A stretch of 64,000 nucleotides of DNA from Labyrinthula sp. Ha (GCA_015227615.1 JAALGZ010000015.1:87001-151000); one strand, 5' to 3'; positions 44,401 through 57,248 are shown, numbered from the stretch's first letter. Numbers and translations are program-made. Notes: generated from the sequence alone by a model not told the origin.

Positions 44401-47400
44401 GGATTAAACTAGCCATAAAAACTAATCAAAATCATTCTACAGGTTATTTCTTATCTTGATTAAGCTTGTGAGAATAGGATTTGTATTTTAATGTCACCTA
44501 ATTTACCCTCCCAGATCTCTCTATCTGAGTTCCTAGTTACACAATAACGAACAATCTACATAATGAAAAGTTCTTCCGGAAGATCGGACAATATATATAT
44601 ATCGTAAGTTGTTTTTTTTAAGAACTGAGTTTTTGGACCGCGGAAGTATTGCTTATATAAATTCACGAGAGATTCAAAAGCCCATAGTTACTTAACAACC
44701 CATCTTCACTACACATGTTAAACATCATATATTAACAGGGTGTTTAAGTAGCAACTCGTACAACGTAGAGTGAGGAACAATTATGTTATTGTGTAGGTGT
44801 ATATAACTCATCCCTGGATTTGGATATTCTTTTAGCTTTCATCAAAATACAAAATTCAACAGTAACTCGATGAGATAATGAAATAGCCATTAAGCAAACG
44901 TTGGTCATACGAAAGTTCCATACCATAAAGATAAATGAACTCTTGCCTCTTCTAACATTGTTAATGACCCATATTTCCTTTGTTTTGCGTTTTACACTCT
45001 TAAGTTAGTTAAAGCTCACTGGATCATCAGGTTTCTTTGTTTAATACATTCTTGCCTATCTTGCTCTTTATTAATCAAGGCAACGTACTAACGCGGTTAA
45101 ATATTCAACCTTGCCCACGTTGGGAACTTCAATTCTTGCTGGACCAAAGCAATCATCATCAAGTATTGATGAATATAATAAAGCAGCAATTCAACATGTG
45201 CGGAAGTGCGAGCAGTATCATACAATGTTTTAATACAGAATTTTACAGAAGCCGAGGCAATATAGCATGCAATTCAGAGATTTTATAGTTACTCTAACTT
45301 CATATCAAACTAACTCTAAGCTGCTTAGAATCACTTTATAACTGCTTGGTATCAGAAATAAAGAAATTGTATTCAATAATACAGTTGATGTATCAGTGGT
45401 AACGATATCGCTGTCGTCTAAAGGGAGTTGATTGATACCTGTCTAGACGACAAGTAGCTATTTTTGAGAATTGTAGAGAGCTTCAAATCATTTAAGAATA
45501 GTCTGTATTTTCACTACAGGTTGTAGAATTTGGCCGGCTTCCCAGTTTGTTATAATCATACAAGAAAAGCGCTAGACTATTATACCTTGGAGAAATTAAT
45601 AATGGACAGATTACCTTACATGATCTTAAGAAGATCTTGTTTGAAATTCATACGCCAAGTAGGACAAGAGAACTATTGCACAGAAAAGGTGGGAAATTGA
45701 TCACATACAAAGCTCAATTAGATAATGGATCTTTTGGATCGGGATGAACTGGTGTCTACAAAAATAGCCATTCTTTATTCCTCATTCACAAAACAATACA
45801 GATAATAATTGTGAGTTTCATATTTTTCTCTTTAACTGTAGATCCATCACAACTGATTTAATAATAGGAGTTGCTATAAGCACTAGAATACCGAAAGCAT
45901 GTTTGATTATTCCTTTAACTAATCTAAGAAGCGGCTTTAATTAACCTTTAGTTATCGTTTTGTGTTAGGAAATAAGGATTCTTCCTGAATCTATGTATAG
46001 ATTTTAAACCTGTGTTTGTTTTGTAGTACTATATAAATTAATTTAAGTAAGTTCTTAAGCTTCTCTAAGCTTATCATGTGGATTTGAATTTGCTTGGATT
46101 CCACACTGTATATTTGAGACACTACGAATTCTTATAGAATAAGTTCGGATCGAAATATTCTTACACCAAGAGCAAACTAGAGAATTATTCCAAGCAGTGT
46201 GTGCATGTTGTCACCTAAGATTAAAATCATATACAGAAAAAAGATTGAATTAAGATTTCATGTATTAAACAGGTTCAACCGTTCTAATTCAATAATAGCA
46301 GATGCTAAGAAAATGTTCTTACGCTTGGTAAATACTAAAGCATTAGAACAGGACTCCATTCAAATATTTAAGTTTGAAATCTCTTTAATTTATATGTCCA
46401 GAACAAGCTATGAATTAACCAAGAATACTTTGTTTTACTAAGTTTGTGTCACTGCGGAAAACATAGTTATACTTGTGAGCTTTATTTTTTCTTTTGCTTT
46501 AAGACTCAATATATAGCCAGAACATTTATTTTTCTTGCAAAGGAAGTTTTATAACAATCTAAATAACCCTACAACTATCTTTCAACCATACAGAATCGGA
46601 TGTGGAAGCTAATATTACACCAGTCAATATCAGACGAACTACCATGCGCTTATATCCGAGTAAATTATGCAAAACTTCCATTTATCTTTGTTCAATATTT
46701 ATTGTGGTTGGCAAATTGCTACACATCTGAGAATATTGTGAAACTCGTTGCAAAACTACGTTTGTTGCGGGTCATGTCAAGAAAGGTAATCCTGCATTTT
46801 CTCCAGATCTAATGTATGTTATTAGTGTCAAAATCCAATATAAATGAATATTTAGCATGCCCTAAGCTATTTAAAGAACAATCGAAATGCTAAAGATTTT
46901 ATTTAGTCAGAATATGTTGTAGAATAAAGAAAACATGAATTAGGTTGCTTCAAACCGATAGAAAAATATATACCCAAAGTTTCTTTTTAAAATTTACACC
47001 ATTCCATTCTGAGTAGTGTGACATCTAAACAATTGTAAATATTCTAATATTAAATTTTAGTTAATGATTTTCTATCAGAATCAAAACTTATGCTTGACAC
47101 ATCTATTTGCAGAGAATATATGTCAAAAATCTGGAGTGTAAAGTGATTTCATGTTTAAACATCACCAGGGATGTCCTTGATATGGAATGATAATACAAAA
47201 ATATTACAGATGTATTGTTGTCATAACAGTACAGTTGTTCCCGCTGATGTTTTGTTTAGCTTTCAAATTAGGAAAATATGTCAAAAAATTCTATGTAGGG
47301 AACAAATTTCACTTGGATCCCACACACTTTAGAAATTCACCAGTGTAAAAAGGAAATAAGAGATATTCTACAAAGTCTTAAGAATCCAGTGATTAGTTCA

Positions 47401-49512
47401 AAACAACTTGCTATGAAAACATTTGATAGCCAACATCTAAACGTTTGGTACTTATAAGGTAAAGAATGCTAATGAATCTTACCCAACCGAATCCTAGACA
47501 AAGGACTCTAGTTCTGGTATAATATGACTTGTAGCACATGTGCTTTAAGATCAGATGATTCAGATGAGACTTTGCTTTCTGATATTCCTATCTTTAAAAC
47601 TACGTAAATGAAATTCTGTTCAATGGTAAGTAGGTAGATACCTTCGAGCATAAATCTACGAGTACTTAGGTTAGAACAAACTATTTCAGATTTTATGAGA
47701 CGAAAAAAGTTTGCTTGTTTATTTATCCATCGATAAAAATATGCACAGATTCCGGCGTGACTTATGTTTTCCATCATGATAATAAACTACCATTTTATTA
47801 TGAACATTCTGTAGAATTTCTTGCGAGGATTCTTATTGCGACATTTTTCTAAAACATGGTATTGCAGTTTTCACTATACGCTTATTTTTCTGTTCTACGT
47901 TTTGAACTCTATCTCAGAACAATTTTGTCCTCATGACTCAATATTTAAGCTGTAGTTCAGGTCTTTCTATAGTTTGTTAACAGATTTGCTGATATAAGGC
48001 TACTCCAGAACAATTAAAACGAATTACTGTAACAATTTTATTACTCATAATTGAGAACGTTGATTTTCTAGAAATTATCTGATGCTCTAATGCATCCGGT
48101 TTATTCTATATTTACTACATATTTAAAGCAACAAAACACAGGCAGTAACGTTGTATCAAGACCACAATGGGAAATGAAGCTCCTTCCTTTCGCTTGAGTC
48201 TAGTATTTGTCATAGTACCTGTACGATTAAAAACATATGAAATATAAGTTTGAAGCTAGTATTCATTATTTCCTCTAATTTAAAAGAAATCAGTTCTTCT
48301 TTGTGCTGAATCAGTGGAATAGTTAGTTTAACTCAAAGAACTTAGACATATAAGCTTGCAAGGAACCTCACTAAAAGCCTAAAGCCTTTATATCGCAGAC
48401 CCTGCCTGGTCAAAGCCAATCCTGACTTGGTGTCAGCATCTGTCATCTGTTTTGTTCGTAAGGTGAAAATCATATGTGAAACATTTCCTACGACTTTACG
48501 TGTCAACAAGATAAACTACACGTCCACGGATAAGGTTCTCAGGTTGTTTAATGCTCGGCTTGAATAACAATGATATAAAACGTTTAGCTTTTCTTTTTTT
48601 CTTATTCTTTCTTTCAGTTATTAACAGTTATTAAAAAAAAAACTAGTACCAAGGTCACTAATATAGCAAGTACCTACGCTGTTTCAATACTTAAATTTAG
48701 TAGAACTTCCTTAAAGCCATTTTTATTACTCTCTCCAGCATAATCTTATATGACCAAAGATATTTTGTATCCAAATTTTTCCAAAAATACAAATATCGGT
48801 ATTTAAAATCTCTTCCATATTACTTCGGTAAAATCTCGCCATATCACGTTAATGCAAATTTGTATGGATTTTTTCCGGGAGTATTTTACACCAACTATCA
48901 CGAAACCTCAGAGGCAAATATCAAAATACAACAAAACCACAACAACCAAACAACAGGAAACCACGAGAACTAACAAAAAACCAAAGCTGAATGCTATCCA
49001 GACGCTACACGACTAAGTAGCTCCTACTTAGGTATGGGTTGCGATCTTTTTTACATTCTAAGACTTAGAAGTATTTTCATTAACCATTTTATTTGTACTA
49101 TTAACAAGACACCACATATTTTGGTTCTTATTAAATGAGCCTGTTTTTTTTCTAACTACCAGGAATCAATCAACTAACTGCTCAAGTTTAAGAAATTCAT
49201 CCATAAGAAAAATAAGGAGAACAAAGCTACAAATAACTTATCAGTAAGTCTCTATACCTTCCTAGTCAGAGATATCTACATTTAGGGTTTCTTATCGTGC
49301 TTAACGATGCATATCAGAACTTAGACTTAGCAAATTTCGCTTACCATTAATTTCATGATCTGTTTAGTATATCTTAACGGAATTCACGGTAAGCAAAATT
49401 TCACAGAAAAAAATTCGATAGTAGCCGTTAATCACGATAACGAACGCTAATCAAAAGGGAATAATGAGGAATAATAGATTCTTTTATGAACGTCTGATTG
49501 GCGTTTCAATCA
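41421..49512. other. longest gene-poor stretch, about 8 kb
   Basis: AT-rich throughout; I see no recognisable gene, RNA or mobile element. A set of good splice-like signals at 42015-42202 (GTAAGT after GGG, then GTAACT and TTTTTTTGCAG) would join three tiny exons into 33 residues, which I do not trust. A GA-rich microsatellite sits at 43191-43214 and an (AT)n run at about 44590-44602. The final part is the BiP upstream region. Confidence 0.45.
43191..43214 (+). repeat. GA-rich microsatellite
   Basis: A 24-bp run of GA units interrupted by two AAAG steps. Simple-sequence repeat in spacer DNA. Confidence 0.8.
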
Positions 49513-49513
49513 A

Positions 49514-49532
49514 CCAATCAAATCTGGCCATG
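49514..49532 (+). promoter_or_regulatory. ERSE-like element upstream of BiP
   Basis: CCAAT, exactly nine bases, then CCATG, ending 57 bp before the BiP ATG. The animal ER stress response element is CCAAT-N9-CCACG, so this differs by one base. A second CCAAT box on the other strand (ATTGG) lies at 49497-49501. BiP is the classic target of this element in animals, which makes the match more telling. Confidence 0.5.
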
Positions 49533-49588
49533 TAATTTATGAGTGACAAGTGGCAGAATATCTATTCTAGAATCAAAATCAACAAAAA

Positions 49589-51577
49589 ATGAAAAACCTT
49601 AAACTAAAAACGATGCTAAGCAGTTTCTTACTGCTTGCAATCTTGACTTTTGCAATTGCAGAAGAAAGTGAATTTGGAACTGTCATTGGAATCGATCTGG
49701 GTACAACATACAGTTGTGTTGGAGTCTACAAGAAAGGAAAAGTCGAGATTATTCCAAATGATCAAGGAAACAGAATCACCCCAAGTTATGTTTCATGGAC
49801 AACCGAAGGAGAACGACTTATAGGAGATGCGGCTAAGAACCAGGCTACGATCCTCCCTGAGCAAACCGTGTTCGATGTGAAGAGACTCATAGGACGCAAC
49901 TTCAACGACAAAACAGTTCAGGCAGATAAAAAACTGCTACCTTTTTCAATTGTATCTAAGGATTCCAAGCCTTATATTGAAGTTTCTGTCAAAGGAGAAA
50001 AGAAACAATTTGCTCCTGAAGAGATATCTGCTATGGTGTTGCAAAAGATGAAATTGACTGCTGAGAGCTTTCTTTCTGAAACTGTAACACACGCAGTTGT
50101 TACTGTGCCTGCTTACTTTAACGATGCTCAAAGACAGGCTACAAAAGATGCGGGAACTATCAGTGGAATGACTGTCATGAGAATCATTAATGAACCTACA
50201 GCTGCTGCTATTGCCTATGGCCTGGATAAGAATGACGGGGAGAAGAACATCCTAGTGTTTGATCTAGGTGGTGGAACGTTTGATGTGACCTTGTTAACTA
50301 TTGAGAATGGTGTGTTTGAAGTACTTGCTACTAATGGAGATACGCATCTAGGTGGTGAGGACTTTGATCAGAGAGTTATGAAGTTCTTTATCAAGAAGTT
50401 TAAGAAGGAACACAAAAAGGATATTTCCAGTGACAAGAAAGCTATGCAAAAGCTGCGAAGAGAGGTAGAAAGAGTGAAAAGAGCACTCTCATCTCAGCAC
50501 CAGGCACGATTAGAAATTGAGTCGCTTTATGATGGAATTGACTTCTCAGAAACACTAACTCGTGCAAGATTTGAGGAACTTAATATGGATTTGTTTAAGA
50601 AGACCTTGCAACCAGTTGCCAAGGTTCTTGAAGATGGAGACTTAAAAAAAAGTGAAGTAGACGAGGTTGTTTTAGTTGGTGGAAGTACCAGAATCCCTAA
50701 AGTTCAACAACTAATCAAGGATTATTTCAATGGAAAAGAACCAAACAGAGGGATCAATCCTGATGAAGCTGTTGCTTATGGTGCTGCTGTTCAAGGTGGT
50801 ATTTTATCTGGTGAAGAAGGAAACAATGATGTTGTTTTATTGGATGTAACCCCACTGAGTTTAGGAATTGAAACTGTTGGAGGGGTAATGACCAAACTTA
50901 TTAATAGAAACTCAGTTATCCCAACGAAGAAGCAACAAACTTTTTCTACTTACCAAGACAACCAACCAGCTGTTCTGATTCAAGTCTTTGAGGGAGAACG
51001 AGCAATGACCAAGGATAACCATTTGTTAGGTAAGTTTGACCTTAACGGAATCCCTCCAGCTCCTCGCGGTGTACCGCAAATCGAAGTAACTTTTGAGGTT
51101 GATGTTAATGGTATTCTTCAAGTCAGTGCAAAGGATAAGGGAAGTGGTGTTGAAGAGAAAATCACTATTACAGCAGAGAAAGGAAGGCTTTCGGACGATG
51201 ACATTGAACGAATGGTAAGAGAAGCAGAAGAGTTTGAAGAGGAGGACAAGTTAGCGAAGAAGCGTATCGACTCAAGAAACGGTCTTGAAAGTTATGCTTA
51301 CAACCTTAAGAACACTTTGAATGATGAAGAGAAAGGTATTAAGGATAAATTAAGTGACACTGAAGTTGAAGAGCTCGAAGACAAAATCAATGATGTACTG
51401 GACTGGCTGGATGAAAACCAAGAAGCTGAAATTGAGGAATATGAAGAGCGACAAAAAGAACTAGAAGGTGTTGCGAACCCGATTATGTCCAAGGTATATC
51501 AGGAAAATGGTATGGGAGGTGCTCCTGGTGGTGCTGAGTTTGATGAGGATGACTTCGATGATCACGACGAGCTATAA
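49589..51577 (+). CDS. ER-lumenal HSP70 chaperone BiP/GRP78
   Basis: 662 residues, intronless. A signal peptide (about 1-24, [14 protein letters not shown]) precedes the ATPase domain. Hallmarks include [31 protein letters not shown], and [17 protein letters not shown] with [11 protein letters not shown], then the substrate-binding domain ([16 protein letters not shown]) and helical lid. The protein ends DDHDEL, an HDEL ER-retrieval signal. BiP folds secretory proteins, drives import through Sec61 and holds stress sensors silent. All catalytic residues look intact and the length is normal. An ERSE-like site and CCAAT boxes upstream suggest induction by unfolded protein. Codon use is clean and biased, fitting high expression. 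Confidence 0.97.
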   Translation: MKNLKLKTMLSSFLLLAILTFAIAEESEFGTVIGIDLGTTYSCVGVYKKGKVEIIPNDQGNRITPSYVSWTTEGERLIGDAAKNQATILPEQTVFDVKRLIGRNFNDKTVQADKKLLPFSIVSKDSKPYIEVSVKGEKKQFAPEEISAMVLQKMKLTAESFLSETVTHAVVTVPAYFNDAQRQATKDAGTISGMTVMRIINEPTAAAIAYGLDKNDGEKNILVFDLGGGTFDVTLLTIENGVFEVLATNGDTHLGGEDFDQRVMKFFIKKFKKEHKKDISSDKKAMQKLRREVERVKRALSSQHQARLEIESLYDGIDFSETLTRARFEELNMDLFKKTLQPVAKVLEDGDLKKSEVDEVVLVGGSTRIPKVQQLIKDYFNGKEPNRGINPDEAVAYGAAVQGGILSGEEGNNDVVLLDVTPLSLGIETVGGVMTKLINRNSVIPTKKQQTFSTYQDNQPAVLIQVFEGERAMTKDNHLLGKFDLNGIPPAPRGVPQIEVTFEVDVNGILQVSAKDKGSGVEEKITITAEKGRLSDDDIERMVREAEEFEEEDKLAKKRIDSRNGLESYAYNLKNTLNDEEKGIKDKLSDTEVEELEDKINDVLDWLDENQEAEIEEYEERQKELEGVANPIMSKVYQENGMGGAPGGAEFDEDDFDDHDEL

Positions 51578-51957
51578 ATTTCATTGTCAATACCTTTATA
51601 ACGCTTTGTTTGCCTAAACTCTAACCTATTTTCTGCTCTATTTTTTACTTAAGAAAAATTTTGCCGCATACATTTTCAAAATTGAATTCAGAAAGATTTG
51701 AAGATGGCTGAAATATCAAATAATTAGTTTAATATTAACCAGTTAGGTTCAAAGAACAATAACAGCACCGTTTAAATAGTTGCAGCAAGCAAGTTAAAAT
51801 GTAAATACCAACAACAAAAAGAAAACAATGCACCCAATACCGCAGCTTGAGAAGAAAAACGGAGTACAAGACTGCCGAGAATCATCTTGGAAGCATCGCT
51901 ACCTTCTGAACATGGAAATGAATAGACAGTAGAGCTCAACGTTTTCTGCATCTCTCA
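51578..51957. other. convergent spacer after BiP
   Basis: 380 bp between the stop codons of BiP and the large unknown gene, which face each other tail to tail. AT-rich 3' UTR sequence; nothing else seen. Confidence 0.6.
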
Positions 51958-54099
51958 CTAAGATTTAGAAGTCAGAGTTTCTTTTGAAGCTACACTCTTG
52001 TAACTTTTCTGACTTTTCTGACTCTTGTGACTTTTTTGGCTCCGATAGCTCTTGTGACTTGCTTTACTGCTCCTGCTAATTACACTTCGGTTGTCTAACC
52101 GATATTTATTTCCAGTTTTCTTAAAAGTAAACCTGTTATTAATCCATTTGTAATAACTGGGCATCAAATCATCATTTTGTTCGGCATCTTCAAACATCTT
52201 AAAATCAAGAAGCAATGTATTAGGGGAGTGGTACGACTGCAGTCTCTTAAAAGCCGCGGCTCCAATATGTTGCTCAATCCTACCAACTCTACAAGAACTT
52301 GTGCGATACAAGTTTCCATTCATTTTACTTGATCCATACTTTTCAAATATGTTCTCTTGCGCAAACGTCGGCTTCTTGGAAAAATCGTTTGCTTGTCTTA
52401 GGATCCCTGAGCCCACATCCTTGATAAAAAGCCACTTTAGCTGCAATCTTGCCCTATTCACAACCTTTTCATTCTTCACCACTCTTGGGGTCGTTCCTAA
52501 GATTTCGGCAAGACCTACGCACCGTTTCGCTTTCTCAAAAAGAAAGTAAATGAATGCTTTCTTCAGACCTCCTTTATCTTCGGTTTCCAGTTCAAAGTTT
52601 CTAACATGTTCTTTGATCAATTTATCAACTACAGAACCAACAGAAAAATATTCGTATTTAATACATCGATATATATCAAGTTCATTCTCACAAATAGCAA
52701 CAAAATAGAGACCAGAATCAATAATTTTCCTATCAGCATTTCTCAAAATATTCACCTTATAAAGATGCGGATACCTAGTAAACAAATCCACTAAAGCATA
52801 AGACCTTTCATCCAAAGGATACATTCCAGGCATTTCAAATTTCATACCGTGAATTGCTTGCAAACCAGATTTTTCAACTTGTGTTCCAAGATTATGAAAA
52901 GTGACGTTTGATGCAAGGGAAGAAGCCATGTATCGCTTCATTTGCGCTTCATAAAGTTTCTGAGGTGGTATTCCAATTTTCTCAGCAGCTAAAAACAGCC
53001 TCTGCACAATAACCAAATAATGCGATTGCGCTTGAACTTGCAAATGACTTAAGCCTCGCCTTCCACATCTCCTCTGAGATAAATCTAGTCCACTGCTTAC
53101 ACTCTGATAATACTGAGAATGCGCTACACTGTTATGAAACTGAATCTGTACACCTGGATTATACATAACAGAGTTTCCATACCCCATCATCTGCCCATAC
53201 CCTTGAGGTCCTCCATTTACATACCCCTGCACTGGTGGAGAGGCCATTCGATTTCTATTAAGTCCTTGCTGCTGCTGTGGAACTTGCTGAGTGTAAATAT
53301 AACTATTCTCTTGACTTTTCCGCCTGTTCTCCGGAGCAAACCCTCTTCTTTCATACTGCGCTGACTTTCTTTCGCGCTGAGACTGAGCTTGACTCCTTCT
53401 CGCAGCTTCCAAATAATGTGAGTTCTGAAGAGGTGGATTAGTTGTAGAATTTTGGTTAGCAGATCTTGTACCTGACATAGCTACATTTGCAAAAGACGGA
53501 GATCTTTGCTGAAACCCAGTTTGATTAAACTTAGCATTAGAAAATGATGCAGAAGGAGGTTGGCTATGCACTGGTGATAAGATTTCCGCTCTAGGTGGAT
53601 GTCTTTCATCTGGTAGCACAGCATGCGACACTTTTTCACCTTGACTAGTTTCTTTCACCTGCTCTGAGTGTGAATCACTTATTGAAACTCCCAAATCAGA
53701 ATTTCTCGTTCTTCTTCCACCTTTTGCTTGCTTATAGTTAAACTTGGCTTGTTGCAAATTTGGAAATTCTGAGCTGTTAGAAATTCGTTGTAGATTTTCT
53801 GGAAAGACAACAGGCACTTGATTTGCATCCTGCGGGTGCTGTGGGTGTTGATGATGATAACTTTTTAAAGAGGCTTCATCAAAGTCGAACTGTCTAAAGC
53901 TTTGGAAGGTTCTGTTTGTCTCTGCGTAAGAAAAACTACTTCCTTGACTTGTAGAACGGGATCTACAATCGTAGTTTTGACTCAGCACTTCTGTTTGTCC
54001 TTCCACATCTTCATCCAAGGAGGCAGCAACACTTAAACCGGCAGAGACTCCGTGATCATCACCAGAGCAAATAGATGGAACTCTGTTTTCATTCTTCAT
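51958..54099 (-). CDS. large protein of unknown family, disordered N-half and folded C-half
   Basis: 713 residues from the first ATG in frame. Residues 1 to about 320 are low-complexity, rich in Gln, Ser, Asn, Pro and Arg (HHQHPQHPQDANQVP, QQVPQQQQGLNRNR). Residues about 340-660 look folded and include SHYLVIVQRLFLAAEKIGIPPQKLYEAQMKRY, KSGLQAIHGMKFEMPGMYPLD and DSGLYFVAICENELDIYRCIKYEY. I do not recognise the fold. The C-terminus is a tract of S-x-K-S tetrapeptides. Prion-like N-terminal composition hints at RNA granules or scaffolding, but that is a guess. It is intronless and convergent with BiP. Confidence 0.7.
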   Translation of the reverse strand: MKNENRVPSICSGDDHGVSAGLSVAASLDEDVEGQTEVLSQNYDCRSRSTSQGSSFSYAETNRTFQSFRQFDFDEASLKSYHHQHPQHPQDANQVPVVFPENLQRISNSSEFPNLQQAKFNYKQAKGGRRTRNSDLGVSISDSHSEQVKETSQGEKVSHAVLPDERHPPRAEILSPVHSQPPSASFSNAKFNQTGFQQRSPSFANVAMSGTRSANQNSTTNPPLQNSHYLEAARRSQAQSQRERKSAQYERRGFAPENRRKSQENSYIYTQQVPQQQQGLNRNRMASPPVQGYVNGGPQGYGQMMGYGNSVMYNPGVQIQFHNSVAHSQYYQSVSSGLDLSQRRCGRRGLSHLQVQAQSHYLVIVQRLFLAAEKIGIPPQKLYEAQMKRYMASSLASNVTFHNLGTQVEKSGLQAIHGMKFEMPGMYPLDERSYALVDLFTRYPHLYKVNILRNADRKIIDSGLYFVAICENELDIYRCIKYEYFSVGSVVDKLIKEHVRNFELETEDKGGLKKAFIYFLFEKAKRCVGLAEILGTTPRVVKNEKVVNRARLQLKWLFIKDVGSGILRQANDFSKKPTFAQENIFEKYGSSKMNGNLYRTSSCRVGRIEQHIGAAAFKRLQSYHSPNTLLLDFKMFEDAEQNDDLMPSYYKWINNRFTFKKTGNKYRLDNRSVISRSSKASHKSYRSQKSHKSQKSQKSYKSVASKETLTSKS
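51985..52065 (-). repeat. tandem S-x-K-S coding repeat
   Basis: The C-terminus of the unknown protein is built from near-identical 9- to 12-bp units encoding SHKSYRSQKSHKSQKSQKS. On the plus strand these show as repeats of TTTTCTGAC and CTTGTGACT. Such tracts expand by slippage and are often phosphorylated. Confidence 0.75.
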
Positions 54100-54141
54100 T
54101 AAACAATTCTCTACTCCTCGGAACTTTAAGTCAATGCCCAC

Positions 54142-56129
54142 GCAGCAAGCTCTTTACTCGGGTTTAGGATTTGTTATCGAACACATATTCCCGTTACTTT
54201 TTCAAAATTAACGTTAAAAATATAAAAATAAGCCTTAACTAAGATCAAATTTCAAGATTCTTGTGTATAGTACATTACGTTATGTTGGTAGACACAAAAA
54301 TATTGCTTGAACATGGCCATATGGCCCGATTATTGAATTGACCTAAGTATAGATTTGAGAACAAGGTCTGTAGTAAAGCCACATTCAGGAGCTTTCAAGT
54401 GTCTTCTTGTGGAAAAGTTAAATAATTTTCTCAGTAGGCACAAAATGCTAGTTTCTTTAATGTTCCCATATTCATGTTTTTTAATACTGGTTTAGGTGTT
54501 ATTATCTTAGCGATGACCCCAGTAAGAATAAAGTTTTTAGAAACTGTTGAGAAAACCTTGAACTAAAGGTTTCTTCGCAATTATCTATGAATAAAAATAC
54601 ATCTGAAAACATTGTCCAATAGTCCAGTCATATCTGCGAAAAAAAAAAGAGAGACAGGCATTGTTTCTTCAAGGCCAAAGTATTTGATTCTTGGAATTCA
54701 AACTTTGAAACCGGAGTTGCTTCTTATTGCAGACTAGTGCTTCAGGTGATTCCAGGAAAAAAGAATCTTTTCGATAAGAACCTTATAGCTTTAAGCACAC
54801 AGTGGAGACATGACTGAACATATTTAACTAAAGTCTATTGATTTGGGCTCAGGTAAGATCATCTTTGCTAGTTGTGTCTTTCTAGTCTCTTGCTGAAACA
54901 CTTGCACTCCCCTAATACAAGCACTCAACATCTTGGAAACCTTATATTAAGCTTTATAGTGATATTGCTTCCACGGTGCTGTGCATAGAAAAATCGTCTA
55001 AGCCCTATTTGATACTATAATACTACTATTTCTTTGAATATAGCTGGGTCGGCAGTGTTAATGCCCAGAGCTAGAATTATCTTAATTAGCTCATACATTT
55101 TTGTCAAGAGCTTAGATAGTAATTTTAAATAGCAAAAGAACTAGGAAATTTAAACGGTGGAAAAAGGACTAGCACAGGAGAAGTTTTTCTTCTTGGTTTT
55201 TCCATTTGAGTTTTTAGCAACTAAAAATATAGACGAGCATTTCTACACAAAACCCAACTATGTTGAGCTACATGTATTCAAATGAAGATTAGTTTTTCAG
55301 TTACGTACTATAAAGGCTACGAAATAGCATAATGTTTCTAAATAACTCTGCAGTGCTTATTTATTAGTTTTCGGTTTTCTTCTCTTAATAATTTTGCTGT
55401 CTCCTTGTGATTGATTCCGTTTGAGTTACGAAGGATAGATGGAAAGAAAGCCCATAACTATTACAAGAAAACTCATTCAATTCTGCCGACCATTCATCGC
55501 TCAACTAAATAAGGGTGATTGCATGGAAATTAAGATAATATTTATGTACTTTTTTTCGTAAGCAAACTGTGAACCTTCATCGGTTTGAGAAGAAAAACTT
55601 TGCAGGAGTTGATAGCTGTTCAAAGCTGAAAATGATATTGCAACGGGACATTCGCATTGACTCTAAGTGCAACATTTGTACAGTTAAGTGAATAAATAGT
55701 GAAAATTCCAAATGTTGTGCTTTCGAAAACAAAAGTACCATTGTTTTTAAGCTCCCCAAAATTTGTAGATCTTGTTTTTTCTGAAGACTTCGATACTAGT
55801 ATTATCAAGCTTCTGATACAACAGGTCGCTTGCCTCAAATTAGCTGACTATATTAATCAGGGCTGCTAGGACACTTCTCATCACTTAAGTTTTTTTTTCA
55901 ATTTGCAAAACGCATTCTATAGAAAGTGTACCCTTCAGTATTAATAAAATCTAGTACAACATATGATTGATCTCATCTTGTGAGTACTACCTCTTGCATC
56001 AGGAAATCATCATCTGAGAAGCTGCATCACTTCCAGATTAAAAATTCGTATTGAAGAGTAATGACATTGAACTTTTATGTGGAACATTTCCAACACACGC
56101 AGGGGAAATATCATTCGATCTCGTAAGCA
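54142..56129. other. gene-poor stretch
   Basis: AT-rich DNA with no gene I can support. The first 100 bases should contain the promoter of the unknown gene. Overlapping minus-strand frames near 55577-55838 are not supported by any family or signal. Confidence 0.5.
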
Positions 56130-56511
56130 TCATGAACTTTGATTTAAATGGGTTTTGATGCCTTTCTTAGTACGACGCTTTGCTTTTAGAAGAAAGAGCT
56201 TACTGAGGCTTTTGTCTGATTCTTCTTCAGAACTTAGCAGCTTAAGTGAAAAAAAAAGGAAATAACTCTATATTTGCATTGTCAGTTTCTGAAACTTTGC
56301 TTATTAAAATGATTGATCCCTTTTTAGGACAGCGGAGTAACCAACTATAATTCTGCGCTACTAGGACCAATAATTTCATTGTTAGTAATTTATTGGAGTT
56401 GCGATGTGGTGTAAAGTTAGCTTTTGTGCATTACTTTACCTTCGGCCAAGTAGCCAGGTAACTCTCCTCTAGGAAATGGGGCATTCACACCACCATACAG
56501 TTGAATACCAG
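56130..56511 (-). CDS. candidate short-intron gene, 5' end unresolved
   Basis: Tentative minus-strand model: exons 56440-56511, 56267-56360 and 56130-56232, with introns of 79 nt (56361-56439, GTAAAG, a perfect TACTAAC branch sequence, CCTAG) and 34 nt (56233-56266). Phase is kept across both. The segments read GGVNAPFPRGELPGYLAE, then YSWLLRCPKKGSIILISKVSE, then SEEESDKSLSKLFLLKAKRR, a soluble protein with a basic C-terminus. About 59 percent of codons start with a purine. An upstream exon near 56590-56630 (ISDLILSEL) can be joined in frame, but the start codon is not resolved. No family is recognised. Confidence 0.35.
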
Positions 56512-57248
56512 CTGACCACAAACCAAATTAGGTAACCAAATGATATGCTGCATTATTCCGATGCAGTAGCACACTGCATAGCGTTGCAACTTGACACTTT
56601 TACTCAATTCAGACAGGATTAGGTCTGATATTCTGACTTTGTAGTTGGGGTTAGGATTTTAATTGGAGATAATTTATCAATTAAATGCTTGCCCATATTT
56701 TTCTTATTGAAAATTATTAACATCAACAAAACTTGTTTCAATGTTTACGGATAAGCAATTGATTATAGAAATAATATCAGAATTTTCTGATACTAATTAA
56801 AACCCCAGTTCCTAATTGATAATCATAATCAAAACGATTTTCCATTAATTATTACTGAATTTCATCAAACCCCATACTTGTAGTGTAGCAGTGATTAAGA
56901 ATTCTATGTTGAATGTATCCCCAAGAACCTAGTCTTATTGTTGTTGCGCAAGTTCATTAAAGCTTTGAAAAAAAGATGGTTCCAAAGTTCTTTGTTCTCA
57001 AGGAAACAGTACATGAACTCTTCAATCTCAACTAAAATAAGTGCTAGAACAACCAGGTTTCTAGTATGCTTATATGGAAAACATTAACGAAGTGATGTAT
57101 TTGCCTTGGAAGCGAGGAGAATAGCACTTCGGCTCCCTTCTCCTCCAAGTCAATATCCGGTTCGGCATTTTACAACCCCGATGCCAAACATCATTTCATC
57201 GCTGCCTCAGCGACTAATAATTCTTATCAAGGCATATCGCCAACTAAG
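56512..57248. other. spacer, partly possible 5' exons of the candidate gene
   Basis: The minus strand at 56570-56690 holds further coding-like frames that could be the missing 5' exons of the preceding candidate. The remainder is AT-rich. From about 57100 rightward GC content rises; see the next entry. Confidence 0.35.
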
